A stretch of 64,000 bases of DNA from Cristatella mucedo (GCA_009760855.2 WPIO01000003.1:13507001-13571000); one strand, 5' to 3'; counted from the first letter of the stretch, positions 1 through 12,036 are shown. The notes: generated from the letters alone by a model not told the origin. Numbers and translations are program-made.

Positions 1-1118
1 GCTAAGGTAGCCACTTCGTATGCAGAAGCCTCGGCAAATCTCTCAGGGCAGGTCGCATGTTTCGATTCTATAATTGCTTTAGTTCCGAGGGGGCTTTACG
101 GAGGCACGAACATGTGCAATTTTTTCAACGAAGAAAGCTGAAACCTTGTTTGCGGAACCGTAAGTTTGGTGGAAGTGAGACCTCTCATAGTCGGCAAGCA
201 AATTCTTCACTGGAAATTTGTGTTGGTTCCGATAGTTACTCATCTTGTTGAAGTTTCTGCTTGGACTATACTGTAGTTACTCTTCCAGTAAAGCACATTG
301 TTGCTTTCACTAAATTAGATCGGATAGGCCCTTGTCGAGGAGTATTCCATTTGCTTGCAATTTGCCTTTCAAGGACTTGGTGCTCTTATAGGTATAGATT
401 AAGGTTTCCCGTACGTGGAGAGGGCCTGAACCCTATTCATAAGGTAATTGAAACATTTTTTTTGCTTTTTTAAATCTATGGGCACTTGTTTTTGTTCTTA
501 CTCTTTAACTTTTAGCTGACCATAATTATTGATGCAGCTTTGACTGACTCTTGATATTTAGCTCAGCATGATGAAAGGCATTTACTAAGCTGTAGACTTC
601 ATTCTATTAAACAGGTTCTAATTCTACCCGCTAGCAATTTTGTTTGAGATAGGCGTTCAATACCTCCGTGTTTTGGCTCAACAGCCACGTGTAACATCTT
701 CTGTAATGATCCCCGGTTCCTGGTCTTCTCAGCAGCTCGCACTTATGGGAAGAGAAAGGTTTGGGAGGTCTCTGCCTGTCGATGACCGTCTTGCACAGTC
801 CGTAGCATATTTTTCGTTCGCATGTATCTTATCTTTCATTCCTGTCAGGATAACCAATACGTTTTTTGTGGAATTTTTATATGTGTGCTCATGCAGGCAT
901 TCATGCAGGCTCCAGAGCTATGAGCTTTGCCGAATTACTTGTACTGGCAGTACCACTCTCCCCAGCTGTGGTCAGCTGCTGTTTTTTGTGAGCTGAGATT
1001 GCCTACAATCGTCGTGTCACGGTTTAATCTTACTGTGGTTGCTAGCAATGCTGTGTGCTGCTCTGCTGTTAGCAGTTAGACCGACTCCCATGCGTCTATT
1101 GAGCTGTCCTTGTTTCAG
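1..1118. other. Upstream/intronic DNA, no recognised gene
   Basis: No convincing coding exon was found. The first resolved exon of the downstream THRAP3/BCLAF1-like gene begins at 1119 in the middle of a codon, so at least one earlier coding exon must exist here or before the window. Short open frames in this stretch have ordinary composition and no recognisable motif. Confidence 0.5.
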
Positions 1119-1679
1119 TTCCTCATCGTCTAGTTCAAGCTCAGGATCAGGGAGCTCAGACAGCTCGGAGGAATCCCAGCGCCTGGGACGATCGAAAAGA
1201 TCAAGAAGTCCTCTCAGATCTCGAAGTCCTCGCAGATCTCGAAGTCCTCGCACTTATAAAGGGCGTGGGCAGACCAGCTCTCAGTCAGGGCCAACTAAGG
1301 CTGAAGCAAGAAAGTCCAGTCCTCGTACTCGCCGTGCCGATCGGTCGTCTCCACGACCAAGATCACCACCCCGATCGAAATCGCCGCCTCATCGAAAGTC
1401 ACCACCACGATGGAGGTCACCACGACAGAAGTCACCACGGCAAAATTCGCCAAAGCCGCACAGATCACCGCCACACCAGAAGTCACCTCAACATTCACGT
1501 GATAAGCCAGCTGCACGCTGGCGTCGAAGTCCCGAACCAGTTAAGTCCCGATCGTCTCGAGCATCACCATCTAAAGTGCGAAGTCGCCCATCACCCAGCC
1601 GGCGGCAGCACCACTCAAGGTAAGCAGTGCTAGCAGTTCGGCGGGAGAGTGTGACAACAATGAATAGCAATGGTGGAAC

Positions 1680-1714
<35 letters not shown>

Positions 1715-4700
1715 AGAAAGAAGGAGAAAGGGACGAAGAATAAGGCTGAATTGTCTATGGATATTTTTTTAGCTTGCTCTAATGACAGGTGTCAGCAAGC
1801 CTAAGTTTTCCTGCTTGTTCTCACAGATCGTCACGATCGAGGAGCAGGTCACCTGACAAAGGCATGCCACGAAGGCATTCACCCAAGCCGCATGCTTATG
1901 AAGATAGGAGGTACTCCCTCTCTTCTCATCAAAATCACCTGTATGAGCATTTGCAAATTGCTGCTGCCAACATACATTTCGTATACTCGTTATTACAGGT
2001 CACTCGAAGTGCAAACACAGAAGGCAGACAGTGGTAATATAATCTGCTGTGCACTCTTGAGCTCGTCCTTGCTTGGATATGCCTTGCACGCAATGCTCCG
2101 AATATCACTGGCACTGTTTGACGCAAGTTTTGCAAACGGTTTGCTTTGTTGACAGCCGATACAGCAAAAGAGCAGTTGCCCGTGTCTGCCCCACAAGAGG
2201 CCAACGAAAAGAAGAAGCAAGAGGATGCTAAATTATTGACGTCGTCCCGCAGTAGAGACAAGTCAGGAGATGGGCCGGCCAGCAACAGCAAACGGGAGGC
2301 AGAACGGCACAGCGACAGCAACGTCACCGACGCTAGCAGTGCTGGCACTGGTAGAGTAGATGCTGCATTTCTTCGCAAGGGAACGCTGCTTTCCGCAGCC
2401 TCATCCATTGCTGCTTCGGAAAAGCCAAAGGAGTACAGCAGGCCTTTGGACACCGCTGGCTTGGACATAATCGAGCTTGTGCATAAAAAAGCAAAAAGCG
2501 ACGGACCGATCTTCGAAAGGGAGGAAATCTTGAGCCACAAGATGGCGCCGAGTGACATCCGGGCCTCCGGCGATGCTGCTGCCGGCAGAAGCAGCAAGGA
2601 TGCGAGCACCAAGTCGGACCGATCGCATAAGGGCCTGCCGAAGTCGTCGTCGTCGAATAGTGAAAGGTGATTATGCTTACCATCGTTCTTGGCCTGGAAG
2701 ATGCCTCTTCCCTGGCACTTTACAGATGTAATGTATATTTGTGTGCATGAGCACGCTCTTGCCATGCACACGTGTGCTCCCGAGTAGAGTGCAAGTGCGC
2801 CGGCTTCTCACATGCTCACTGGTGAAAGGCAAAGGAGCTCTGCTAGCACTGGCGATTCGGCAATTACGCTTGGCTCCTTGTGTGCGAGTGTCTGCATGCA
2901 TTTGCCACCTTCTAGCCTCGTTTTTGCTGCCGTTGCTGCCCAGGGAGAACTTCGTAGTGTCCAGCAGTGGCCGTCGTGATGCAAGCTCGGCATCAACGAA
3001 GCTGCTGAGTGACCGATGGAAAAGCGCTGACGACGAGCCCAAGCCACCACAGCCACGAGACAGCAGAGACAGGTAAGTGCCGATGCCTCAGACGTGCTGC
3101 TTCAGTGCAGTACCGTGTGCAGTGCAGTGTTCGGCAGCATCCAGCAGTTTCGGCCTGCTTGCAGCTTGAGGAACAATACTAAAATCGGGATCTGTTTGGA
3201 CAAGAGCACTACACTCAAACTAGTACACCCTTTTGTGACATCGCGTCAAGATTACTGCTATTCCCTTCTTTCAGGACTTCCAGACTATGCCCTTAATCGT
3301 GTGAAATTGGTGCAAAACTCAGCTCCTCTGGTTTGTCATCAACGACATACCTGACACACCGTTCCACTTCTGTCCAAGCTTCACTGGCCTCCATATCAAG
3401 CATCGAATCGACTTAACACAGGTCGCATCACTAGCTTTCACCAGCCTACCTGTTCGACCTTCGTCAAGTCGTCTCTCTGCTCCTCGCTCTAATTGAAATC
3501 TTTTGGTGATCATGCCTTCAGTTCATATACACCGGCAGTCCGGAAACCACTCCAGGCTTCTGTCACTGCCTGCAGCGACTGTGTATTCCATCTGTGTCTC
3601 AGGGAACATGTCTTTTTTCCTTCTTTTTTTGTTGCCTTGCATCCGTATGCTGCATGATTTAGCAAATGCTATTAACCAAAAGTCATACTAAAGGATGGCC
3701 CTGAGTGTGTTCTTTGGCATGCTTGTCATATCATGATTGGTTACATGCCACCAACCCGTGATTATTGATTCTTTTGTAGCCAGTTATAAAGCACCTTGGT
3801 AAAGATTTAGTACTATTAGGTTGCTATAAAAAGGACCTAATATTAGTACTATCTCATGAAGCAATGGAAAGTATGAAGCATAGCTGCTGTTAAAAGAATG
3901 TAGAATGCTCTGTACAGCCTAAATCTGGTTGTCTGCTGTATTTGCATCGTTTTTGCTTAGCGTCGTTGCTTTGTCAACCTTTATATGCACACGAGCCTCT
4001 CTTTCAATGAAGATCACGAATGGGCTCCTGCTGAAGCGTTAACGGTCTACTTTGAAATGGGCGATTATGTCTTAGCTCCATCCCAGCAATCCCGTTTGTT
4101 CAAAGGGCACAGACTAGATATTAAATCAGTCGAGTACCCGGCTGAGACAGCTCCAGGTCGCCATGAGTCTTCCTTTGCCAGTCTCATGTCTAGTAACACT
4201 AAGCTGTGGTGATTTATCTTCATCTGTAACTACACTAAGCCATAAGGACTAATTGGATGTTACGGTGGAGAGTTTTACTCTAGCTCACTTGAAGCCTGAT
4301 TGGCTTTCGATGAGCACACGGTAGCCAACAGACTCTTATCTTATGCACGAAAAAAGAAAAAGCCGTGCTGGTTTGGTTCGCTGGTTAAGGTGCTTGACTC
4401 GAACAAGCTCAAGGGGAAGTATTTGATGACCGGGGTCTTCGGCTCGAGCCCCGAGGTACATGTGAAGTGCCTGAATAGAGATTTGAGTTCTCTCGGGGCA
4501 CTATACAAATGAATTAAACAAGTATATGAAGTGAGAAGAAGCGTAGCTGAGTCTGGAGAGGAGAGACAATCGAGGAAGTTCGTAGCCTGAAAGTAGCAGC
4601 TCATGCCGGCTGGAAAGGACTGCTGGGTGCCGGAGCTTCGGGCAGACCTTAGCAAAGATCTTCAGTACATCCACACCTCAAACTGTCGGCTGCAGGTGGT

Positions 4701-7700
4701 TACTCGACGAGCTTTTCGAAAGCCAATGGTTAAAAGCCATCCCAGTAGCATATCTGGATTGCCTCATCAGTCAGATTGTGCTGCTGCTAGACTAGTCCGT
4801 GACACACTGCTCTCTGCCATGATTGTGCAAGCAATGCCGTGCAAATCCACGGTTTGCTCTTGCACTCGGTCATGCAGCCTAGCTGCCTCCTTGGTTAGTC
4901 AAAGGTTGAACGATAGACGGCAACTCTCGGTATTTGCAAGATAGCGACTATTGCGACGTCTACTTGGCCCCCCTGTCTGGCTTTCCATCTGCTGTGTGGC
5001 AGCGCTGCTGCATCATATGTAGGTATTTTCGGTGCATTTGCTCCAGGGACCCAACGGTCGACTCACCTCAGAGCACTGAACCGGGAGCATGGCACTTGTC
5101 TAGGTGTGCGGGAGTTGGTTTGGTGTTGGTTTGTTAGAGCTGGCATTGTGTGTCGCCTGTAATGACCTGGCATCACCGTTGCTGTAGAGCTTCCTTCGGC
5201 TAGCCGTGATACGATGCAGCCGCTCGGCCGGCTGCAGTTTTGATGCGTGCTCGTGCGTGTTCAGGAAAGCAGTTCGCGGCGACACGCAGGACCGAAACGG
5301 TTTCTCAAGCAGCCGCGATGGTGAAGATGCTCTCAAGGAGAGCCACGGCAAAAGCTCTGGGAGAAACGTCTCGCCATCACCGAGGCGTGACACGACTCGC
5401 GATAAAGAGAGGCAAGTACATGCAGTTCTGCCTTGCCCGCTGCTTCACTCGTTGGCATCATCTTGTTGTGCCGAAGCTTGAAAAGTTAAGAGCGTGGTCG
5501 TAAGGTGCCTTACGGATAGTTGTCTGGCATTGCAGTTGGCATCGAAGGGAGGGGTTGACGATCTGTTGTGCAGCCTTCTTACGTGCTGCTTTTCATGCAG
5601 GGTTGATGGAGGGCTCACCGAGGCTTCTGCTGGGGGTGGATTAGGCCGTATAAGACTGAATGGGCCGTGAGAACAGATGTTAGCCGATGGCAGTGTCCGG
5701 TTTTGAAATCTCACAGTGAGATCGATGTAGCACAGAGCTCTTTCTGATTAGCAGGCTGCTCTTTTGGCCTTGTGTGCTGCAATTACTGTTAAGCAGTCAG
5801 CCACGCACACCACTGACGACATCCTTCAAGCTCTAGCTCTATATACATCCGATCGGTCCCACTGCTCAAGGCTTGCAGCTTACTCCCGAGTGTTCCTGCA
5901 TTTGCAGAAGTGTGCTGGCACGCTTTTGAGAGGCCACTTTTCTCTGCCGAGGCACTACTGAGCTAACGATCACTTCTAAAGAAATAAATCCTAGCTGATT
6001 AAACAGCCTCTTTTTGTATAGCGACAGAAGAGCCTTTATGGCTATCACCACCACTTGCAGTGGTGATAAAGAATCGCCCACTGCAGGAATCGAACACACG
6101 ACTTCGGGACCGAGGTCGTGAAAGTAACCGTCTTACCTAGTTTGTCATCACGGCTCACCACTCTGACTGCATCGTTTTAGTTAATTGCTTACCGAAAACC
6201 TTTGCAGCCATTGTGTTCCTCATTTCCGATCTTGCCCTTGTGAGCTTGCAAATGCATAAAATATCACCTATGCTTTTCCAAAGCGATGCTGGCAACGAAC
6301 CCGTAGTGGTGTAAATACACTTAGCTGGATGCATGGGCTGCTGAGTTGCTCACTGCCAATCAAACTCTGGCGTCTGCCATTTACTTTCTTGCCAGCAGTA
6401 GACATCTGTACGTAGCTGAACTGTGGGCCTACAGTCACCCCACTGGGCAGTTGGGTGGTTGGTCAGCAAATACGGTGAGCCTTGATGGTACACTAGGTAA
6501 GGCGGTTGCCTTTCACGACTGTCCCCATGTCATGGGCTCGAATCCTGCGGTGTGCGATCTTTTATTGCCGCTGCAAGCGCTGGTGACAACCTTACAGGCT
6601 CTTCTGTCGCTATACAAAGAGGCTGTTAAATCAGCCAGTATTTTTTTTGAATACGGCATTGTTTAGCGTAGGCATGATACTTTCTGCTGTGGGGACAGTG
6701 CCTATAGCAGAAAGCTAAACATTGTAGCCAGCGGTTGGAAACAGTAAACTTTAAACCCTAAACATTAAAGCCTACCATGCTCTCTAAAAATAAAAGCACT
6801 AAGCGCTAAACCCCTAGCATGAAATCCCAGATTCTAAGCCCTAAAACGAAAAGATATCTCAAAACGTGTTTTGCAATGCATATTTGCCTAATAAAGTCAT
6901 AAAACTCATTATTATTGCTATGGGCATAGTGGCCATACTAGGATCCACACTTCCATTCATAGGCATGCATAGACGTATTAATTGGGCAGTGTTGTGGGTA
7001 GATTGTGTTGTGGGACAAAACCAACGGTTGCTGGTTTGTATTGTTGTTCGTAGGGACTTGCTGCCTCTCTTCGTCCTTCTGGGCCTTCCATGCCTCTGCC
7101 TGTGTACACTCGTTTTGACTACTGGACAGTTTGAGGGTGCTTCCTTACTCGTTCACCACTTACCTATACACATGCATCAGCATGTAAATTCCTGCACTCA
7201 TGCACACACGCTTGCGCAAAATTGTTCAGGCAATTGAATATTTGTTTAAGTTACCTTTCAAAAGACAAACATGTTAGAAGTGGGATCGGAAGTTCTGACG
7301 ACTTCCAAAAAAGAAAGAAAATTATTATGCAAACCATGTGTTACCTGGTTGTAAACCGGAAGCAACTTATCTACAAATAATTTTACCGATTTCTGTATCA
7401 TGTGCGACTTGTATCTCAACTTGTTGAACCTTGGTAGATCGAGGTACATGCATGAAGCTTGTTGAGGTCCATGCCCGTGACTTATTTTCAGTGTAGCTTT
7501 GTACCTTGTAAACTTCATTACTCGGCCAATACTTCACATATCAGAGCGAAGTTTGAAATGCAAGTTCAGTCAGCTCTGCTTATATATCAGGATGCTAGAA
7601 TTATTTCCGATTCTGGTCGGATAGGTCTTGCTATACATGTTATCAAGTGTCCTGGAGCCTTATTTTCTGCTATCGTCGACATGTTTGGCTTGGGCATATA

Positions 7701-10439
7701 TATTGTTTGGCTTGGACATAAATATTGCTACTGCTGGAACATCCTGTCAGCACCAGCTGAGGCAAACGCTGTGCATCATGCCGGCTAGGAGCAGCTGCTA
7801 GCATAATTTGCTGGTCATTGTGACAGTGAGCAAGATAGCAGAATAATAGCTCTCTCCAGTGGTGAACTTATGCCGTCCGTCTGTTAAGCGCAGTGCACTT
7901 GCCGCGTACTTTGCGATCATTCGAGCAGCCTTCGTCTTGCCTCGATCCAGCCACTGCCTGACGGCACATTGCACACCGCCACGCAGCCGTTGAGCTTGCA
8001 CTATTGGTGGGCAATGTTCGTGGATTAGTTGTCAGTGCCAGACATGCATGCGCTGACCACCTGCAGGTGCAGCCAGCGCAACGAGGCGCCAGCACCGCAG
8101 CGGCCGAGCATACAGGAGCGCCTGGGGAGAATTGCAGGCAGCGTCGTCGTGGCTCCCGTCGCCGCGCCTGCAGCTGCTCAGGTCGGAGATCTGCGCCACG
8201 GGCTCAACCGGCGCGCACAAGAGCGCGGAGGTGGCAGCAGCATAACGGAGCAGCGGTAAGTCACTTTGGTGGCCTTCAAGCAGCCCTGGCCCAAGTACGA
8301 GGCACGCCACCACTGCCGTGAGAAGTGTCACGTGCCTAACGAGCCGCAGCGTACGCACGCGCTCACCTTCCTGCTGTGCAATTTGTGCTTTGCCACAGGC
8401 TCGATCGTGACCGCCAGGCGAGCGACCGATCTTCAGCACGCAAAGGCGCTGCAGAAGAGAGCCGCGACCGGCATCCGGATAGCGCCAACAAGTCCCAGGT
8501 CCGCACATCGCGTCCGAAGTCCAAGACGCCCGACTTTTCCCGCAGACCAGGTGGCTGCTCGTTCGAATGCATTCGAGAATGCCAGTCCATTGAGTGTTCG
8601 CTCCACACGAGTAGCCCAGATCGGCTGGGCTGGCAGAGCTGGTTGCTGCTGCAGCGAGTGGTCTGTGGTTGGTGCCGCTGTGTCGGCTGCGATGTCGGAT
8701 TGCATCCCCGAAGCCGATTTTGGGGAGTTGCCAGTCGCTTTTTTTAAGAGGGCGTGTACCCTTACCCCACTGTTTTAGACAAGGGCAGATACGAAGAGTG
8801 GATGAATGATGACCCGTTAATCACACCGAAAGGTAACCGGTACTTCTTGGTAAGTGGATTAACGTGACATTCCATAAGCTATTTTGCATGTCACCACTCG
8901 ACCGCCGGCTCTCCATGTCGGAGTCGTGTTCATTGGCAAGCTGCAGATGCGACTCGGTCGCCGAATGCTGCACCTGCGACTCTGGTTTTAGCATGATGAT
9001 CGAGATTCTTACGACAGCCGTAGGACGTTTCGAGGCCGAGGAGGCTACAACAGGAGTAGGCAAAGCTATGACAGCAGTGACTTTGGTAAGCAGTTATCGA
9101 GATAGCCCGTTTACCTGTTCGACCTCTTTTGTTGTCACCTGTTGTTTAATTCTGCCTTCGTAAATCTTTAATCACAGTATCTATCTCTTGAAAAACAAAG
9201 ACTAACCAAGCTGCAACTGTCAACAGTGCTAAGCCGCAGGCATTCCCAAGCGCGAATCACCTGAGCCAGCTGCTGCTGGTGACACAATACATTTCTCAGA
9301 TTATCGTGTCGACCTTTTTAATGAATTCACTTACATCTTGCTGTCTCTACTGGAAGATTATTTTTTCCCACTTTTTCTATTGACAGCAGTGGTGCCAGAT
9401 CATTCCTGCCATATACCTAGTTGCTTGCAGAGCCTTTGTTGTACGCTATCCAAAAGACCGCACCGGTAGTAGTTTGTCTGTGTAGATTGGGCGTGTGCTG
9501 CGAGTGTGCTTTCAGTTCGGTCGCCTTGTAATAGGTTGAAGTGCCCAGCCTGTCTCAGGACGTCAATTGTGCATACCGTTCACCCAACAAAGTTCGTTTG
9601 TGAATTCCTAGGAAGTGAGGACGTTGCAACTGCTAAGCATGCTCGTAGAGCGTCGTTATGAGTTTGCTGTTTGTTTTGTTTGCGTTTGTGTCCAGCAGCT
9701 ATGGTAGCCTGAGCCGTGTGCCTCGAGCTATCAAGAGGGTTTAGAGCCTTTTGAGACCACGTGCTTTGCTTGTATCTCTGTGACAGTATTTGTCTGTGTG
9801 TGTGGTGCGTGTGTCTGTGACAATGTTTATCTGTGTGTGCTCGTGTGTGTGCGCATGAATGATTGAGAACAACGACATGGCACCTGTTTGGCTGGGCACA
9901 TAGCCGCTACAACCCATGACTGCCCATTTCAATGCCCATAAAATACTAGCTGATTTAACAGCATCTTTCGTGTAGCGATGGAAGAGCTTTTACGGCTATC
10001 ACAACCGCTTGTAGTGGCGATAAAGGATTGCCCACCGAAGGATTCGAACCCATGACCTCGGAATCGAGGTCATGAAAACAAGCCGCCTTACCTAGTGTGC
10101 TGTCGCGGCATGCACCTAGCCAAGGGGCTGATTGCGTTTTCCTCGCCTACCTGTTGCTCCACTCAAGAGGAAAGGAACAGCATACCTGTAAGCCATAACT
10201 ACATCTCCACTCAGTATCTGCACCCCTGCACTTACCTGTGCACTGTCGCAACCCGTGATTCGTCCTGAATTACCTCTAGTCTACTGAGAGCATGCACAGT
10301 ATTCTGCCCATCCTGACGGCTGCAGGCTGCAGCTAGGTGAGTCGTGATTGACCTGTCGAAACTTACTCTCAGGCCTTCCCCATCGAATGTTGCTGGTCAG
10401 AATATTAACTGCTGCAGTGATGCCGTTGCTAAGCATTCG

Positions 10440-10527
<88 letters not shown>

Positions 10528-11825
10528 CCTATCTCATGTTCTCTCTGTGAGCACGTCTGTGTCGTGTATGTATGTATCTCTGTGACAGTATTTATCTCTG
10601 TGTGTGGTTCGCGTGTGCGCGTGTGTCTGTGACAGTGTTTATCTCTCTCTGTGTGTGTGTGTGTGTGTGTGTTTGGTCTGGCAGATGATGCACTGGCGTG
10701 GTTTAAATCGTACTTGTCTGATCGTGTTCAATCCGTGTCGTGTGGGGGGTCAGGTCTCACACACGACACGGGTCACCTGTGAAGTCACACAAGGGTCTGT
10801 ACTCGGTCCCTTGCTGTTCTCCATTTATACTCAACCTCAGAGAAAAGCGATTAAGGCCCATGGAATAGGATATCACTTTTATGCTGCCGATACTCAGCTG
10901 TATTTGTCATTCAAACCGTCGGAATCTGCTGCAGCAACTGAGAAACTGAATGCTTGCCTTGCCGACATTCGATCCTGGATGTCGGAAAACTTCTTAAAAC
11001 TAAATGACAAGAAAACCGAACTGTTGCTCATAGGACACCCTAAGCGTGTGGCTGGATTAAAAGGCTGCTCTTCTAATAGGTGATGCTGTTGTGCGACCAT
11101 TACCGTGTGCTCGAAATTTAGGTGTTTTCGACAGCTTCCTAAATTTTAAAAGCTTCATTCAGAAGACTGCTTCTACAGCTAGCCATCACGTTGGATCCCT
11201 ATCCAAGATGTCCAACAGTAACCCCAAAAAGCCACAAAGTCTATGTGGGTGTTACGCCCCTGAGTTTCCGACAGTGCACCGTAAACCTATGTTGCTTTTG
11301 CAGTAGCCAACAGGCTCATCTCATGCAACAGCAGAGAGAAATGGAGAAGCACGGAGGGCTAAGTCGAGGATGTGAGTGGCATAGTTCAAGGCTGGAAAGC
11401 ATGTGCCCGATTAGGCTGCTGCAATCAGAAAGCTGTCGCTGCATACGAAATGCAGTAGCTTAGCTCGGCATTGTATGACCTGCAGAGCTAAAGTCTTGTT
11501 GCCGACGGTCTTTACGTGAAATTAGCTAGCCAATAGCTTTGCCAGCAGCTCGTAAACGCATTCCTGCAAACCGTGCTGAACTGTCACACCCAGCCGCTGC
11601 TGCAGTCGCTGAGCTTAGCTGTGTGCGCGTGGTGGCGCCTGTGTGCATATATTTGAGCTAACTCTGTCGTGCGAAGAAGAGTCGGCAGCTGTCCGTGTGT
11701 GGCCTGCAGGTGGCAGCGTAGGAGCAGGCGCTGACAGCAACGGAGCTTGGCAGCACGACATGTTCGAACAGGTCGAGGGCAGTGCCGGAGGTGACTCAGA
11801 TGGCAGCAAGGCAAAGGAAAAGTAG
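1119..11825 (+). CDS. THRAP3/BCLAF1-family SR-rich nuclear protein, 5' end unresolved
   Basis: Resolved exons: 1119-1619, 1827-1910, 1999-2033, 2156-2666, 2944-3072, 5265-5411, 8067-8255, 8399-8550, 8779-8849, 8992-9085 and 11710-11825. They join in one frame to give 675 residues and a TAG stop at 11823-11825. Residues 1-167 are Ser runs and RSPR/SP repeats, followed by a charged low-complexity middle. The family call rests on the C-terminus: EEWMNDDPLITPK, then RYFL at one exon end and HDDR at the next exon start, an Arg-Gly stretch (FRGRGGYNRSR) and a last-exon WQHDMF before an acidic tail. This is the same order as EEWDPEYTPK, YFLHDDR, RGRGR and PKWxHDKF in vertebrate THRAP3 and BCLAF1. 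Those proteins act in the nucleus in mRNA processing and export. Intron 6 has a GC donor. The start codon was not found. Family certain enough; paralogue not assigned. Confidence 0.85.
1680..1712. repeat. (GA)n microsatellite
   Basis: Pure GA dinucleotide run of about 33 bases in intron 1 of the resolved THRAP3/BCLAF1-like gene, between exons 1119-1619 and 1827-1910. Confidence 0.9.
3180..3640 (+). mobile_element. LINE reverse-transcriptase C-terminal fragment
   Basis: The translation contains LVHPFVTSRQDYCYSLLSGLP and KLVQNSAPLV, the well-known block after the RT domain of CR1/L2/Rex-type LINEs (LVHAFVTSRLDYCNSLL, then LQLVQNSAARLV). The frame is broken by stops and shifts. It lies in the intron between exons ending 3072 and starting 5265. 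Only the 3' part of ORF2 is present. Confidence 0.8.
4240..4640 (-). mobile_element. LINE-2-type 3' end fragment, split by a SINE-B
   Basis: Shares with copies at 45340-45700, 11225-11400 and 48855-49100 the blocks GTAGCCAACAGACT and agaagcgtagct followed by agtagcagctca. The copy at 45340-45700 encodes a LINE ORF2 C-terminus on the - strand, which sets the orientation. Here the element is interrupted at about 4364-4516 by SINE-B. Confidence 0.6.
4364..4516 (+). mobile_element. SINE-B (tRNA-derived head, LINE-like tail)
   Basis: Head: GGTTTGGTTCGCTGGTTAAG resembles a pol III A box. A B-box-like GGCTCGAGCCCC follows about 70 bases on. Then comes the tail block AAGTGCCTGAATAGAGATTT and CACTATACAAATGAATTA. 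The same architecture is seen at 25519-25663, 51053-51211 and 55040-55230. Confidence 0.8.
5985..6159 (-). mobile_element. SINE-A copy (tRNA-derived)
   Basis: Reverse complement of the SINE-A consensus seen at 22830-23008: a GGTGAGCCGTGATG start, an A-box-like region, a B-box-like element, the GCCACTGCAAG block, and a GAGGCTGTTTAATCAGCTAG tail before T-rich DNA. Lies in intron 6 of the THRAP3/BCLAF1-like gene. Confidence 0.85.
6474..6648 (+). mobile_element. SINE-A copy (tRNA-derived)
   Basis: Begins GGTGAGCCTTGATGGTACAC. It has a B-box-like GGGCTCGAATCC and ends in GAGGCTGTTAAATCAGCCAG plus a T run. It is in opposite orientation to the copy 300 bases upstream in the same intron. Confidence 0.85.
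6744..6848. repeat. Degenerate CCCTAAA-like tract
   Basis: Contains AACCCTAAAC, AACCCCTAGC and AGCCCTAAAAC at irregular spacing. This looks like decayed telomere-type repeat on the complementary strand of the TTTAGGG-like tract at 41994-42095. Confidence 0.45.
9940..10115 (-). mobile_element. SINE-A copy (tRNA-derived)
   Basis: Minus-strand copy with the AGCTGATTTAACAGC tail at its left end and a B-box complement GGATTCGAACCC. It lies in the last intron of the THRAP3/BCLAF1-like gene (9086-11709). Confidence 0.85.
10442..10520. repeat. (CT)n microsatellite
   Basis: Nearly pure CT run of about 79 bases, followed at 10651-10670 by a GT run. Both lie in the last intron of the THRAP3/BCLAF1-like gene. 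Confidence 0.95.
10680..11225 (+). mobile_element. LINE reverse-transcriptase fragment (CR1/L2/Rex type)
   Basis: The translation has GSVLGPLLFSIYT, then FYAADTQLYLSF, the position of the catalytic F/YADDTQLY motif, then FLKLNDKKTELLLIG and ARNLGVF after a frame change. Order and wording are those of non-LTR RT domains 4 to 7. The catalytic D-D pair reads A-D here, with frame breaks, so the copy is dead. It sits inside the last THRAP3/BCLAF1-like intron. Confidence 0.88.
11225..11400 (-). mobile_element. LINE-2-type 3' UTR fragment
   Basis: Shares AAAGTCTATGTGGGTGTTACG and GTAGCCAACAGGCTCATCTC with the copies at 45340-45700 and 4240-4640. It directly adjoins the + strand RT fragment and ends about 300 bases before the terminal coding exon. 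Confidence 0.55.
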
Positions 11826-12030
11826 CCACCGGCCCAAAGTAGCCCCATCGCCGGGCTAGAATTCGACGCTCGCCCGAAGCTCCTCACTCCTCGTTGTTCG
11901 TTTCCGGCTTGTCTGTATGCAGGCATTTAGTTTATGCTTAGGTGCATTATTAGGATTTATATGCAATCGGTTGTTTCTAAGCCTGTATAAACGCTGTTCA
12001 AAAAAGCGCATGCTCTCATTGGGTTTGCAG

Positions 12031-12036
12031 AATAAA
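12031..12036 (+). terminator. Poly(A) signal AATAAA of the THRAP3/BCLAF1-like gene
   Basis: A canonical AATAAA lies about 205 bases after the stop at 11825, followed by T-rich and then GT-containing sequence. It is the first good signal after the coding region. Cleavage is inferred, not seen. Confidence 0.6.

Noticed and set aside
1265-1633. His-rich + strand frame of 122 residues over the SR exon
   Set aside because: It is the shifted frame of the RSPR repeats; the SR frame is the one continuous with the downstream family motifs.
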